Assembly (NCBI RefSeq): GCF_009601505.1
Contig: NZ_WITC01000042.1
Location: 1 to 56,810, forward strand
Direction: 5' to 3'
Length of the DNA stretch: 56,810 bases
Origin: Sinorhizobium terangae
Lineage (GTDB): Bacteria > Pseudomonadota > Alphaproteobacteria > Rhizobiales > Rhizobiaceae
Shown here in pieces: positions 45,826 through 54,431 of this stretch. Positions within the stretch are counted from its first letter, which is position 1. The number at the start of each line of letters is the position of its first letter. Made by a program: the position numbers and the translations under genes. The notes under the pieces are model-generated. The model was not told the DNA's origin and did no database searches. It worked only from the letters and a program-made list of their open reading frames with translations.

Positions 45826-46724
45826 CCTCGGACCTCATGGCGGGTGGAGCGCACATAGACGACGGAAGCGAGCATCACGAAGACGATCATGATCACCGAG
45901 ATCGTCGCACCCTTGGCGAAGTCGTATTGCCGGAACGAAAGGTCCCAGGCCCAATATTGCGTCACGTTGGACGAGTTGTTCGGTCCGCCCGAGGTGATGC
46001 CGGCGAAGAGGTCGAACTGCCGCAGGGTGAAGATCAGGCCGAGCGCGACGATCGCCCCGATCGTCGAACGCATCATCGGTAGGGTGATCGTGAAGAACCG
46101 CTGGAGCGCGTTGGCTCCGTCGAGCTCGGCTGCTTCATAGAGGTCCTTCGGTATGCCCGATAACCCGACCGAAAGCAGGATCATGTTGAAGGACGTGCCT
46201 AGCCAGATATTGGCGATGATGACGGCCCAGAGGGAATAGTTCGGATCGGAGCGCCAGAAGATGTTGCCTTCGATGACACCCGTCTCCCGCAGGAAGAAGT
46301 TGAGCACGCCGAAATCGCCAGAGAGAATCCAGTTCCAGATGGCGCCGACGACCAGGCCGGGCATGACCCAGGAAACCAGAAAGAGCCCACGCAGCCACGA
46401 CGCTCCCGGAAAATTCATCCAGAAGAACAGAGCGAGGCCGAAGCCGATGAGGAACTGACCGGCGATCGAGGCGCTGACGAAGAGCGCGGTGTTGAGGAGA
46501 ATGGGCCGGGTTTCGGGCTGCGCGAACAGGTCGACATAGTTCTTGAAGCCGACGAAAGGCCGGACGATGCTGCCGAGGCTGAACATGTCGACCTCCTGAA
46601 AGCTCATCACGACGTTGTAGACGAGCGGCAGGCCGGACATCGCGAAAAGGAAGGCGAGCGGTAACAGCACGAGGCCGATGTCGAAGCCTTTTCCGTCCGT
46701 CACGCTGGCTAGGATTCTCTTCAT
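45822..46724 (-). CDS. Carbohydrate ABC transporter permease (MalF type)
   Basis: This 300-aa inner-membrane protein begins with IGLVLLPLAFLFAMSGLPLV and holds the EAA motif DLYEAAELDGANALQRFFTI with TLPMMRSTI. It pairs with the MalG-type permease next to it (4-bp overlap). A RIME-like repeat lies between this gene and the upstream binding-protein gene, which may lower expression of the membrane genes relative to the binding protein. Confidence 0.92.
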   Translation of the reverse strand: MKRILASVTDGKGFDIGLVLLPLAFLFAMSGLPLVYNVVMSFQEVDMFSLGSIVRPFVGFKNYVDLFAQPETRPILLNTALFVSASIAGQFLIGFGLALFFWMNFPGASWLRGLFLVSWVMPGLVVGAIWNWILSGDFGVLNFFLRETGVIEGNIFWRSDPNYSLWAVIIANIWLGTSFNMILLSVGLSGIPKDLYEAAELDGANALQRFFTITLPMMRSTIGAIVALGLIFTLRQFDLFAGITSGGPNNSSNVTQYWAWDLSFRQYDFAKGATISVIMIVFVMLASVVYVRSTRHEVRG

Positions 46725-46741
46725 TGGCTACCCCTGCCCCT

Positions 46742-46852
46742 TACAGTGCCGCGCGTCTGCTCAGACACGCAAAGGCCGCTGTAACGCTTTGAAATTTCCT
46801 GCATAGTCCCTTAAATCTGAGCCGATTTAAGGGACTATGCAGTGGCGATCCC
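46742..46852. repeat. Rhizobial intergenic mosaic repeat (RIME-like) 2
   Basis: Module one (TACAGTGCCGCGCGTC...GACACGCAAAGGCCGCTGTA) and module two (CTGCATAGTCCCTTAAATC...GATTTAAGGGACTATGCAG, a near-perfect 20-bp-armed palindrome) fill the gap inside an operon, between the binding-protein and MalF genes. The unit matches those at 21014, 54300 and 56729. Confidence 0.85.
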
Positions 46853-46946
46853 GGCCGAAGCCGGAGATCGCCTCTCTCGGGAGGAAACTCGTGCGGACCT
46901 CATGATCCGCCGGTGATTGCCGCCGCTACCGAAGCGGCGGCTCTTC

Positions 46947-48176
46947 TCAGCCCAGAACCGCCTTGATCTTTTCGGCTGCCTGGTCAAGCGCTTCCTTGGA
47001 GCTCATCTGACCCGTCAGCGCCGCCTGAATCGCGTCCTGGATGGCCTTGGAAATTTTCGGCCATTCCGGGTGCGGGCCACGCGGCTTGGCATATTTCAAC
47101 TGTTCGAGGAAAACCTTGAGCGCCGCATCTTTCAGCGGCTGGCCGGTCGGCGGGATAGCGACATCTGAGCGGGCCGGCAGTTGGCCGAAATCCTTGAACA
47201 TCCTGTCGTCCTGCGAAACGAAGTATTCGAGCACCTTGAAGGCTTCTTCGGGATGGTCGGTGCTGGAAAAAATCGCCCAGTTGAAGTCACCCATCGCCGA
47301 GGAGCGTTCGGCGCCGATGTCGGGCACCGGCAGCAGCGCTACGCCCCAGTCGAATTTCGCCTCCTGGATCATCCGGTCGAGTTCCCACGGGCCGGAAATC
47401 GCCATCGCCGCATTGCCGGAATTGAACGTTCCGGTCGAATCCCATTGGCCGCGTGTCAGACTATCCGGAGAGGCGAGTTTCTCGTCGATAATCGTCTTCC
47501 AGGTGTCGAGCGCCTTGACCGCGCCTTCCGTATTGATGTTGTCATAGCCGCCGCCGGCCATCTGCGCCCAGGGAAGGAACTGGAATGTCCCCTCCTCGTT
47601 CGCCTTGGCGGAGAATGCGAGACCGTAGACATTCGCGGCCGGGTCCGTCAGCTTGCGCGCGGCCTCCACCAGTTCGTCCCAGGTCTGCGGCGGTTTGTTC
47701 GGGTCAAGGCCTTTCGCCTTGAACATGTCCTTGTTGTAGTAGAGCGCGATCGTGTTGGTCGCCTTGGGAATCCCGTAATATTTCCCTTCCCAGGTCACCG
47801 ACGCGAGCGGTCCCGGAAAGTAATTCTCGGCCTTAACGACCGACGATTTTGCAATCATGTCTGTGAGATCGAGGAACGCGCCGCGCGACGAAAAGAGCGC
47901 GTGTTCCGGATTGTCGACCGCTATGATGTCCGGTGCCTGTCCCGTCGAATAGGCGCGCATGGCCTCGCTGACGACGTCGTCGAACTGGATCTGGCGATAT
48001 TCGACTTTAATTCCGGTGTTCAGCTTGTTGAAATCTTTGATCAAGTTCGGCGCCGGCTGAATGTCCCGATCCAGCGACCAAACACTGATCGTCACATCGT
48101 CTGCATTGGCGGCGAATGCCGCCAACGAGGTGCCGAGGGCGACGGTGCCCAGGATTGCAAATCTGCGAATACCCAT
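46947..48176 (-). CDS. Extracellular sugar-binding protein (family 1 SBP)
   Basis: This 409-aa periplasmic protein has a signal peptide ([20 protein letters not shown], cleavage near ANA|DD). The mature part is a MalE-like binding protein: [60 protein letters not shown] and [20 protein letters not shown], which are classic family 1 blocks. It supplies the importer encoded downstream. The substrate is not readable, but the linked isomerase and dehydrogenase suggest a polyol, inositol-like or rare sugar. Confidence 0.92.
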   Translation of the reverse strand: MGIRRFAILGTVALGTSLAAFAANADDVTISVWSLDRDIQPAPNLIKDFNKLNTGIKVEYRQIQFDDVVSEAMRAYSTGQAPDIIAVDNPEHALFSSRGAFLDLTDMIAKSSVVKAENYFPGPLASVTWEGKYYGIPKATNTIALYYNKDMFKAKGLDPNKPPQTWDELVEAARKLTDPAANVYGLAFSAKANEEGTFQFLPWAQMAGGGYDNINTEGAVKALDTWKTIIDEKLASPDSLTRGQWDSTGTFNSGNAAMAISGPWELDRMIQEAKFDWGVALLPVPDIGAERSSAMGDFNWAIFSSTDHPEEAFKVLEYFVSQDDRMFKDFGQLPARSDVAIPPTGQPLKDAALKVFLEQLKYAKPRGPHPEWPKISKAIQDAIQAALTGQMSSKEALDQAAEKIKAVLG

Positions 48177-48198
48177 AGTCTCCTCCTCTCATGGTTCT

Positions 48199-48231
48199 CC
48201 CCGACCGGCATCCTCCATGCCGGTCGTCGGG
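48199..48231 (-). terminator. Intergenic hairpin before the binding-protein gene
   Basis: CCGACCGGCA and TGCCGGTCG(T)CGG form a stem of about 12 bp around TCCTCCA, in the 61-bp gap between the isomerase and binding-protein genes. On the minus strand it would follow the isomerase stop by 6 bp. It may stabilise or attenuate the message; no T run follows. Confidence 0.5.
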
Positions 48232-48237
48232 CATGTC

Positions 48238-49140
48238 TCAGACCGGATGGACGACGAAATCGCCGCCCCGGCAGGTCTTCAGGTAATTGAGCGCGTGGAC
48301 CTGGCCGGTCATTTCAAGCGCATCGCGATAGACCGGATCGTGCCAGCCTTCGATGTCGATCGAGCCGGACCAACCGGCGAGCCTCAGTTCCGAGATGATG
48401 TCGGTCCAGTTGCTGTCGCCGAAACCCGGCGTACGCATGAAGACGAATTTTTCCTTGCCGAAGATGCCGTGCTCGCGGATGACGTCCCAGCGGATCGTCG
48501 CGTCCTTGCCGTGCACGTGAAAAATCTTCGACGCCCATTTGCGGATCTGCGGCAGAGGATCGATCAGGTAGACCATCTGGTGGCAGGGCTCCCATTCGAG
48601 ACCGATATGCTCGTCCGGGGTCTCGTTGAAGATGAGTTCCCAGGCATCTGGGTTGTGGGCGATGTTCCAGTCGCCGGTCGCCCAGTTGCCGTCCATGGCG
48701 CAATTCTCGAAGGCGATCTTCACGCCCTTGTCGGCAGCGCGAGCGGCGAGCTCCCGCCAGATCTTCCGGTAGCGCGGCAGGCTGTCGGTAAGCGGACGAT
48801 TGCGGATGCGGCCGGTGAACCCCGCGACGCAGGTCGCGCCGAAGTGATGCGCATTGTCGATGCAATCCTTCCAGCCTTGCAGCGTCTGCAGGTCGATGTC
48901 GGTCTCCTCCAACGGATTGCCGAACATACCGAGTGTCGAGATCGTGATGTCGCGATCGCCGATCGCTTCCCTGCAGCGCTTGCCAAGCTCGGCGAGGTCC
49001 TGCCCGTTGGTCGTCTGCCAGAAGAACGGCTCGAAGCTTTCGAAGCCCATGTCGGCGATCTGGCCGATGCGTCTGGCCGCGTCGCCTTTGGTGGCGCTGA
49101 CCATCGTGCCGATGCGGATGGATTTGGCTGGATTGCTCAT
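48238..49140 (-). CDS. Sugar phosphate isomerase/epimerase (TIM barrel)
   Basis: This 300-aa cytoplasmic protein belongs to the xylose-isomerase-like TIM-barrel family (AP endonuclease 2 fold). Metal-site residues are visible in VKIAFENCAMDGNW (Glu), EHIGLEWEPCHQMVYLIDPL (Glu and His), KIFHVHGKDATIRWDVIREH (His) and WSGSIDIEGWHDPVYRDALE (Glu, His). The start at 49140 gives MSNPAKSIRIGTMVSATKGD. The exact substrate is unknown; the company of a Gfo/Idh/MocA dehydrogenase suggests oxidation and isomerisation of a cyclitol or keto sugar. It is 8 bp downstream of the dehydrogenase. Confidence 0.9.
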   Translation of the reverse strand: MSNPAKSIRIGTMVSATKGDAARRIGQIADMGFESFEPFFWQTTNGQDLAELGKRCREAIGDRDITISTLGMFGNPLEETDIDLQTLQGWKDCIDNAHHFGATCVAGFTGRIRNRPLTDSLPRYRKIWRELAARAADKGVKIAFENCAMDGNWATGDWNIAHNPDAWELIFNETPDEHIGLEWEPCHQMVYLIDPLPQIRKWASKIFHVHGKDATIRWDVIREHGIFGKEKFVFMRTPGFGDSNWTDIISELRLAGWSGSIDIEGWHDPVYRDALEMTGQVHALNYLKTCRGGDFVVHPV

Positions 49141-49148
49141 CAGATACC

Positions 49149-50177
49149 TCAAATTGTCACGCGCTGCCGGGTGCGAGCGCTTTCGATCGCCGCAAACACC
49201 ATGGCAAGGCTGTTGATGTTGTCGTCGCTCGCCGTTTCCGGCTTCTTGCCGGAGCGGATGGCCGCAACGAAATCTGCGATCACGCTGGCGTGGCCATGCG
49301 TCTCTGCCCGATCGGCCGGTTCCGGGACCTCGATCGGGAGCAGTTCGCGGAAAAAACCTTCGCTGCCGGCGACCCTGTTGGCTTGGAAGCTCTCGGCTCC
49401 ATCCCACAGCAACGTGCCCTCGGTGCCGATGATCCGCCACTGGCTCTCCCAACTCGTATTGGCGCCCTCGGCGCACCACGAGCCGCGATAGGTGAAGGTG
49501 ACGTCGTCCGACAGCTCGAAGATGGCGTTCGCGGCTGCACCGTGCGCGTACCAGGAGCCGCGCGGATTGCTTTCGTGGCAATAGACCGCGAGCGGCGTCT
49601 TGTCGGCGATAAAGCGCGCCGCATCGAAAGTGTGGATTGCCATGTCCAAGAGCAGCACGTTGTCCATCTCTTCCCGGAACCCGCCGAAATGCGCGCCGAT
49701 GAAGAAGTCGCAATGGAGACCGGTCAGTTTGCCGATCGCGCCGCTTTCCACGAAGCGGCGGATACGGCGCACGCCGGAGATAAAGCGGCGATTCTGAACG
49801 ACGGCGTGGATCTTTCCTGCCTCGCCCGCAAGGCGGATGAGTTCCCGGCCGGCGGCAAGCGAGGTCGCCATCGGTTTCTCGCTCAGCACGTGGCAGCCGT
49901 GCCTGAAGCCTGCAGCAACCACCTCATGACGGGCAGTGGGCACGACGATGTCGAAAAGCAGGTCCGGTTTGGTTTCGCTCAGCACGGCATCGAGATCGGA
50001 GTCGATGATCACGTCCGCGATATCGAACTCCCTGGCAAGCGCCCGGGCCGCATCGATATTCACGTCGACGAACCCGACAATGCGGATCGATGATTGAAGT
50101 TCGCGGTTTGCGGCGATCGCCTTGAGCCAACCTTTGGCCATAGCTCCGCACCCGCACAGAACTGCGCGCAAAATCAC
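49149..50177 (-). CDS. Gfo/Idh/MocA-family oxidoreductase
   Basis: This 342-aa NAD(P)-dependent dehydrogenase begins with a Rossmann motif (RAVLCGCGAMAKGWLKAIAA, a CGxGxxA variant). It continues with the family motif GCHVLSEKPMATSLAAGREL, whose Lys is catalytic, and VVQNRRFISGVRRIRRFVES; the C-terminal half is the beta-sheet substrate domain (LLLDMAIHTFDAARFIADKT). It heads the minus-strand operon with the isomerase, binding protein, two permeases and the ATPase. Its start lies 44 bp from a perfect palindrome shared with the divergent lacI-type gene, so it is probably repressed by that product. Confidence 0.9.
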   Translation of the reverse strand: MILRAVLCGCGAMAKGWLKAIAANRELQSSIRIVGFVDVNIDAARALAREFDIADVIIDSDLDAVLSETKPDLLFDIVVPTARHEVVAAGFRHGCHVLSEKPMATSLAAGRELIRLAGEAGKIHAVVQNRRFISGVRRIRRFVESGAIGKLTGLHCDFFIGAHFGGFREEMDNVLLLDMAIHTFDAARFIADKTPLAVYCHESNPRGSWYAHGAAANAIFELSDDVTFTYRGSWCAEGANTSWESQWRIIGTEGTLLWDGAESFQANRVAGSEGFFRELLPIEVPEPADRAETHGHASVIADFVAAIRSGKKPETASDDNINSLAMVFAAIESARTRQRVTI

Positions 50178-50220
50178 GTTTCTCCTCCCGCAAGCCTCCG
50201 AAATCGCCTTGTTTTGGCGA

Positions 50221-50236
50221 CCGTAAACGTTTACGG
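50221..50236. promoter_or_regulatory. LacI-family operator, perfect palindrome
   Basis: CCGTAAACGTTTACGG is a perfect 16-bp palindrome with the central CG typical of LacI/GalR operators. It lies 44 bp upstream of the oxidoreductase and 77 bp upstream of the chosen lacI start. It is the obvious target of the adjacent regulator, controlling both directions. Confidence 0.85.
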
Positions 50237-50312
50237 AACTATGCGGAGTTTCCGAAACATGTCAATAGGGATTCGGACACGAGTGGACGAACGGCGGAGG
50301 ATAACGGTCGGG

Positions 50313-51350
50313 ATGAAGGGAATTCGGCGCCTTGCGCAACATCTCGATATTTCCATAGGAACCGTCTCGCGGGCGCTCAACGGCAAGCCTGACGTCAATG
50401 AAGAGACCCGTAAGCGCGTGCTGCAGGCTGCCGCGGACCTGGGTTACGTCCCGAACCAATCGGGCCGCAGCCTCCGGCAGGGCACGACCAATATCATTGG
50501 CTTCATGATGCAGACCGGCACGGAGATCACCGGCCAGGGCGACATATTCTTCATGAGCGTTTTCGATGGCGTTCAGGCGGTCTTTGCCAGACACAAACTC
50601 GATCTCGTCGCCCTGCTCTGCTCGTCGCAGGAGGATCCGAACGATTATCTGCGCCGCGTCGTGGCCCGCGGCTTCGCCGACGGGCTGATCCTCTCGGCAA
50701 CCCAGCGGGACGATCCCCGTATCGAATTCCTGGCCGAACGCAACATCCCCTTCGTCACGCTCGGCCGAAGCCTGACGGATGCCGGCCAACCCTGGCTCGA
50801 TCTCGATTTCGAGGGCATGGCGCAGGCATCGATCGACCGGCTGGTTGCGCGCGGGCATCGGCGCATTGCCGTCACGCGGCCGCACGACGACGTGAATCTC
50901 GGCTACATCTTCGTCGACCGCTGCCGCCGGGCGCTGGCGGAGCACGGACTACCCCTGGAGGAGGATCTGATCTTCCGCTCGACGCCGAACGAGGCGGGCG
51001 GCTACCAGATCGCTCGTGACCTACTCGCACTCGACGAACCGCCGACGGCGATCGTGCTGATCAACGAGACGATCGCGATCGGATTCTACCAGGCGCTTTC
51101 CGAGGCTGGCATGAAGCCAGGGCGCGACATCGCCGTGATCGGCCGCTACAGCCCGCACGCGCATTTCCTCTCGCCACCACTCACGTGCTTCCGCCTGTCG
51201 CTGCGCGACCTAGGCATCGCGCTGGCGGAAACCCTGCTTTCCGCCATGCCGGCGTTCAAAGATCATTACCCGGACGCGCCGGCAAACATGGTCTGGCCCA
51301 TGGAACTTGTCGAGGGCGAGAGCGATGCATTCCTCATCCCGCAGCGCTGA
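50313..51350 (+). CDS. LacI-family transcriptional regulator
   Basis: This 345-aa repressor begins with a LacI helix-turn-helix and hinge: IRRLAQHLDISIGTVSRALN, then GKPDVNEETRKRVLQAAADL, then GYVPNQSGRSLRQGTTNIIG. The periplasmic-binding-like ligand domain follows (FMSVFDGVQAVFARHKLDLV, RGFADGLILSATQRDDPRIE, AIVLINETIAIGFYQALSEA). The ATG at 50313 puts the HTH at residue 3, as usual; upstream in-frame starts add unrelated sequence. It is divergent from the sugar operon and shares a palindromic operator with it. Confidence 0.92.
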   Translation: MKGIRRLAQHLDISIGTVSRALNGKPDVNEETRKRVLQAAADLGYVPNQSGRSLRQGTTNIIGFMMQTGTEITGQGDIFFMSVFDGVQAVFARHKLDLVALLCSSQEDPNDYLRRVVARGFADGLILSATQRDDPRIEFLAERNIPFVTLGRSLTDAGQPWLDLDFEGMAQASIDRLVARGHRRIAVTRPHDDVNLGYIFVDRCRRALAEHGLPLEEDLIFRSTPNEAGGYQIARDLLALDEPPTAIVLINETIAIGFYQALSEAGMKPGRDIAVIGRYSPHAHFLSPPLTCFRLSLRDLGIALAETLLSAMPAFKDHYPDAPANMVWPMELVEGESDAFLIPQR

Positions 51351-51512
51351 GTGACCGCATCCTCCCCGCGGCTGGCGTCGTTGTAGCCGCCCCCCGAATT
51401 GAACATGTGCCGACCGACGCAACGGATCATTTCAGCGATTCCGGCGTTTGGGGAATTAGGTCAATTGTCGGCTTCCCATTCCCCGTCGGAGCCGTCCTGA
51501 AAGGAGATCGCG

Positions 51513-51815
51513 ATGCGCGGAATTTTCCTCGTCCCTGCCCTTCTCGGCTTGTCAACGACCGCCTTTGCCCATGACGCCCCTAGCGGATGGAAATACCCGA
51601 ATTCCTGCTGCTCAAACTTGGATTGCCGGCAGGTCACCCAGACGGCAATAAGCGAACGTCCGCAAGGCTATATCATCAGGGCCACCGGCGAAGTGTTGCC
51701 CTACACCGACGGGAGGGTGCGGATCTCGCCGGACGGCTTTTACCATTGGTGCTCCGCCGCGGGTGAGGAACACAGCAAGACAATTTGTCTGTTCGTGCCG
51801 CCGCGGGCCTATTGA
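51513..51815 (+). CDS. Small secreted cysteine-containing protein
   Basis: This 100-aa protein has a signal peptide (MRGIFLVPALLGLSTTAFA|HD). The mature part has five cysteines: a CCSNLDC group near residue 34, HWCSAAGEE and TICLFVP. It also has one His-containing N-terminus (HDAPSGW), which could bind copper or another metal. Relatives are short proteins of unknown function in Rhizobiales; I do not recognise a named family. AAGGAG precedes the ATG. It stands alone between lacI and the protease gene. Confidence 0.75.
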   Translation: MRGIFLVPALLGLSTTAFAHDAPSGWKYPNSCCSNLDCRQVTQTAISERPQGYIIRATGEVLPYTDGRVRISPDGFYHWCSAAGEEHSKTICLFVPPRAY

Positions 51816-51965
51816 ACTTTTTTGAAGCAACTCGACCGTCGCAATTGGAAATCTTCGCCATATCGAAGCCGAGGTGATCGACTATCATAGCGTTGTCGGC
51901 ACGTCGGCCGAAGTCATCGAAGAGGACGCCTGCCTGCCGGCAACTGGACGCGGGAGCGGACGCAC

Positions 51966-53096
51966 ATGGGTTGGTCTCTCAGGATTGGAACGATTGGCGG
52001 CACGGCGATACGGCTGCATGTCACCTTCGCGCTCCTGCTTGTCTGGATATGGCTGATGCATTACCGCATCGGCGGCGCGCCTGCCGCATGGGAAGGCATC
52101 GTTTTCATCATCGCCGTCTTTGTCTGCGTCGTGCTGCATGAATTCGGGCACATCGCCGCCGCGCGCTATTTCGGAATCAGGACGCCGGATATCACGCTGC
52201 TGCCGATCGGCGGCGTGGCCCGCCTCGAACGCATGCCCGAGGAACCGCGCGAGGAGTTTGTGATCGCCATTGCCGGTCCCCTCGTCAACGTCGTGATCGC
52301 GGGACTCATCTTTCTTGCGCTCGGCGGAACGGTCGGCATGGAGCAGATGGCCGGAGTCGAAGATCCCGGAAGGAGCTTTCTCGCAAGGCTTGCCGGGGTC
52401 AATGTGTTTCTCGTGCTTTTCAACATGATCCCGGCCTTTCCGATGGATGGGGGCCGCGTGCTGCGCGCAGCGCTTGCCTCGCGCCTCACCTGGGCACGGG
52501 CAACCGAAATCGCCGCGGCAATCGGCCAGGGTCTCGCTTTTGTTTTTGGTTTCATCGGCCTGTTCTATAATCCGCTGCTGATCTTCATCGCCATCTTCGT
52601 CTATCTGGCTGCGACGGCCGAAGCACAGAACGCGCATATCCGCGCTGTGTCGGGCAGTGTACTCATCGCCGATGTCATGATCACCGAATTCGCAAGGCTC
52701 GACCGCTCGGCGAGCATCGATGAGGCGATCGAGATGCTGCTTGCAACGACGCAACGCGAGTTCCCCGTCGTCGACGCCACCGGGCGTTTCGAGGGCCTGC
52801 TGACACGCGACGACATGATCCGCACTCTGAAGGAAAGAGGAGCCGAGACGCCGGTCGTCACCGCGATGCGCAACGACATACCGCGGATCCACTATCGCAA
52901 ACGTCTCGAAGAGAGCCTGAAGCTGATGCAGCAGACAAGTTCTCCCGCTGTTGCGGTGGTCGACGGTTCGGACCATCTCGTCGGTCTCATGACCCATGAG
53001 ACGATCGGCGAAATGATGATGGTCCGCGCGGCCGCATCCGGCAGCTTCCGTTTCGGCCACCTGCGCCGGGACAAGGGTGAATACACCCATTTTTGA
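51966..53096 (+). CDS. Site-2 protease (M50) with CBS domains
   Basis: This 376-aa inner-membrane metalloprotease has a membrane segment near residues 18-32, then the zinc motif VCVVLHEFGHIAAARYFG (HExxH) in a second segment. FVIAIAGPLVNVVIAGLIFL follows, and the third ligand is in NMIPAFPMDGGRVLRAALAS (NxxPxxPMDGG). The last ~140 residues form a pair of CBS domains (VMITEFARLDRSASIDEAIE; AVVDGSDHLVGLMTHETIGE), which usually sense nucleotides. It may cleave a membrane-bound regulator; the substrate is unknown. The start at 51966 gives MGWSLRIGTIGGTAIRLHVT, the standard subfamily opening. Confidence 0.9.
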   Translation: MGWSLRIGTIGGTAIRLHVTFALLLVWIWLMHYRIGGAPAAWEGIVFIIAVFVCVVLHEFGHIAAARYFGIRTPDITLLPIGGVARLERMPEEPREEFVIAIAGPLVNVVIAGLIFLALGGTVGMEQMAGVEDPGRSFLARLAGVNVFLVLFNMIPAFPMDGGRVLRAALASRLTWARATEIAAAIGQGLAFVFGFIGLFYNPLLIFIAIFVYLAATAEAQNAHIRAVSGSVLIADVMITEFARLDRSASIDEAIEMLLATTQREFPVVDATGRFEGLLTRDDMIRTLKERGAETPVVTAMRNDIPRIHYRKRLEESLKLMQQTSSPAVAVVDGSDHLVGLMTHETIGEMMMVRAAASGSFRFGHLRRDKGEYTHF

Positions 53097-53172
53097 ATCT
53101 TTCAGCGGCGAATGCATGGGAACCGAACATGGGATGAAGCGTTCGACCCCTGAAGCGGAAACGGGTTCGACA

Positions 53173-53676
53173 ATGTTCCTTGCCTTGCAGGTTCTGACGA
53201 TCACCATCGTGGCTGTCGCCATGGCGCTGGCGCTGGCGCATGCGCTCGAATTGCCGGGCAAGCTCAGATTGGCCAGGGAACAGTATTTCGCCATTCAACC
53301 AATCTACTATCCCGGCTTTTTTACCATCGGAGGTGCGGCCGAACCTCTCGGCCTGTTGTTCAGCGCCATTCTCCTGTTCTTGACGCCTCCCGGCACGCTG
53401 GCTTTCTGGCTGATAGCCTCAGCCTTCATCGGACTATTGGCCATGCAGGCGACCTACTGGGCCCTGACGCATCCGGTGAACAATTTCTGGCTGAAGGATG
53501 TCGAATTGAGAGGCGTGAGTGCCGGATTCTTTTCGCTCGCCGCTTCGCGCGATCCTGCTCAATCCGATGATCCGGATTGGACCAATCTGCGTGATCAGTG
53601 GGAATTTTCCCATGTCGCACGGGCGGTGTTTGGCTTGATCAGCTTCATCCTCCTTGTGATGGCTGTCGCGCTCTGA
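53173..53676 (+). CDS. Four-helix membrane protein (DUF1772-like)
   Basis: From the ATG at 53173 this 167-aa protein has four hydrophobic segments: LTITIVAVAMALALAHALEL at the N-terminus, GLLFSAILLFLTP, AFWLIASAFIGLLAMQATYW, and VFGLISFILLVMAVAL at the end. WALTHPVNNFWLK between segments 3 and 4 is the family-like conserved loop. Function is unknown. ATGs at 53134 and 53077 are possible earlier starts; none has a strong ribosome-binding site. It converges with another protein of the same layout, 5 bp away. Confidence 0.75.
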   Translation: MFLALQVLTITIVAVAMALALAHALELPGKLRLAREQYFAIQPIYYPGFFTIGGAAEPLGLLFSAILLFLTPPGTLAFWLIASAFIGLLAMQATYWALTHPVNNFWLKDVELRGVSAGFFSLAASRDPAQSDDPDWTNLRDQWEFSHVARAVFGLISFILLVMAVAL

Positions 53677-53681
53677 GCCAT

Positions 53682-54155
53682 TTACGGCAGCCGCGGCCCC
53701 AGCACTGCTATGCCTATCGACGCGAAGGCCAGGAATTTTGCCGCCGCGACCACCATATGTCCCGTTTCCCATTGCAACCGAATCGACGCGAAATCGCTCG
53801 GGATGGGACCAGGCGTCCAGCTATCCAACACGGCGTTCACCGGTGCAACGAGTGTAAACCACGCTCCGAGGCCCAGTACCAACAGACAGGTGCCCGCCAA
53901 GGCAAACCAGACGGCAGGGCGCTCACCCGCGAGCAGATAAGTGAGCAACGCCGCCGCCAACATTGCCGCGACGTCCAGCGGGCCACCGATCCGGGCAAAG
54001 AGTTCGAATTGACCGTTGAAGACTGTCGCCTCTCGCCAGAGTTCAGGCGACCACACGATAAGCCGCGGCGGCGCCTCCAGCACATGGGCAAATGACGGGC
54101 CGAGACTGAGCGCCGTCAGCAAGAGCGTGGCAAGTGCAGTCAGGTATAAGGGCAT
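53682..54155 (-). CDS. Four-helix membrane protein (DUF1772-like)
   Basis: This 157-aa protein (163 aa from an earlier ATG at 54173) has four hydrophobic segments (YLTALATLLLTALSLGPSFA, VAAMLAAALLTYLLAG, FALAGTCLLVLGLGAWF, FLAFASIGIAVLG). The loop FTLVAPVNAVLDSW parallels THPVNNFWLK of its convergent neighbour, and both end with an Arg/Trp-Glu helix (IRLQWETGHMVVA versus LRDQWEFSHVARA). They are distant paralogues facing each other. Function unknown. Confidence 0.72.
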   Translation of the reverse strand: MPLYLTALATLLLTALSLGPSFAHVLEAPPRLIVWSPELWREATVFNGQFELFARIGGPLDVAAMLAAALLTYLLAGERPAVWFALAGTCLLVLGLGAWFTLVAPVNAVLDSWTPGPIPSDFASIRLQWETGHMVVAAAKFLAFASIGIAVLGPRLP

Positions 54156-54299
54156 TGTTCGTCTTTCAGCCATGACAAATCACCGAACATTGCCCGCCTG
54201 GGCGTTGTTCCCGGCTGCGCTCACAAACCACCGGAAGCGCCGCGACATCACGGAATGTTGTTTGCCAACGTCGCAATCCAGCCGCGGTTTCGCCGATAC

Positions 54300-54403
54300 T
54301 ACAGCGCCGCGCGTCTCCATTGGGCGCGCAAAGGACGCTGTAGCACGTTGAATTACTGCAGGTTTTTATCCCTAAATCGGCGACGTTCTAGGGAAACATG
54401 CAG
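54300..54403. repeat. Rhizobial intergenic mosaic repeat (RIME-like) 3
   Basis: Module one (TACAGCGCCGCGCGTC...GCGCGCAAAGGACGCTGTA) is joined to module two (CTGCAGGTTTTTATCCCTAAATCGG...TAGGGAAACATGCAG). It ends 28 bp before the S41 gene start and fills the promoter-proximal region of that gene. Confidence 0.85.
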
Positions 54404-54431
54404 CAGCCGAAACAGAAACGGAAATCGGCCT

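Noticed and set aside
51885..53294. 469-codon minus-strand frame opposite the site-2 protease gene
   Set aside because: The plus-strand protein has full M50 and CBS motifs; the antisense product is His/Asp-rich without a domain.
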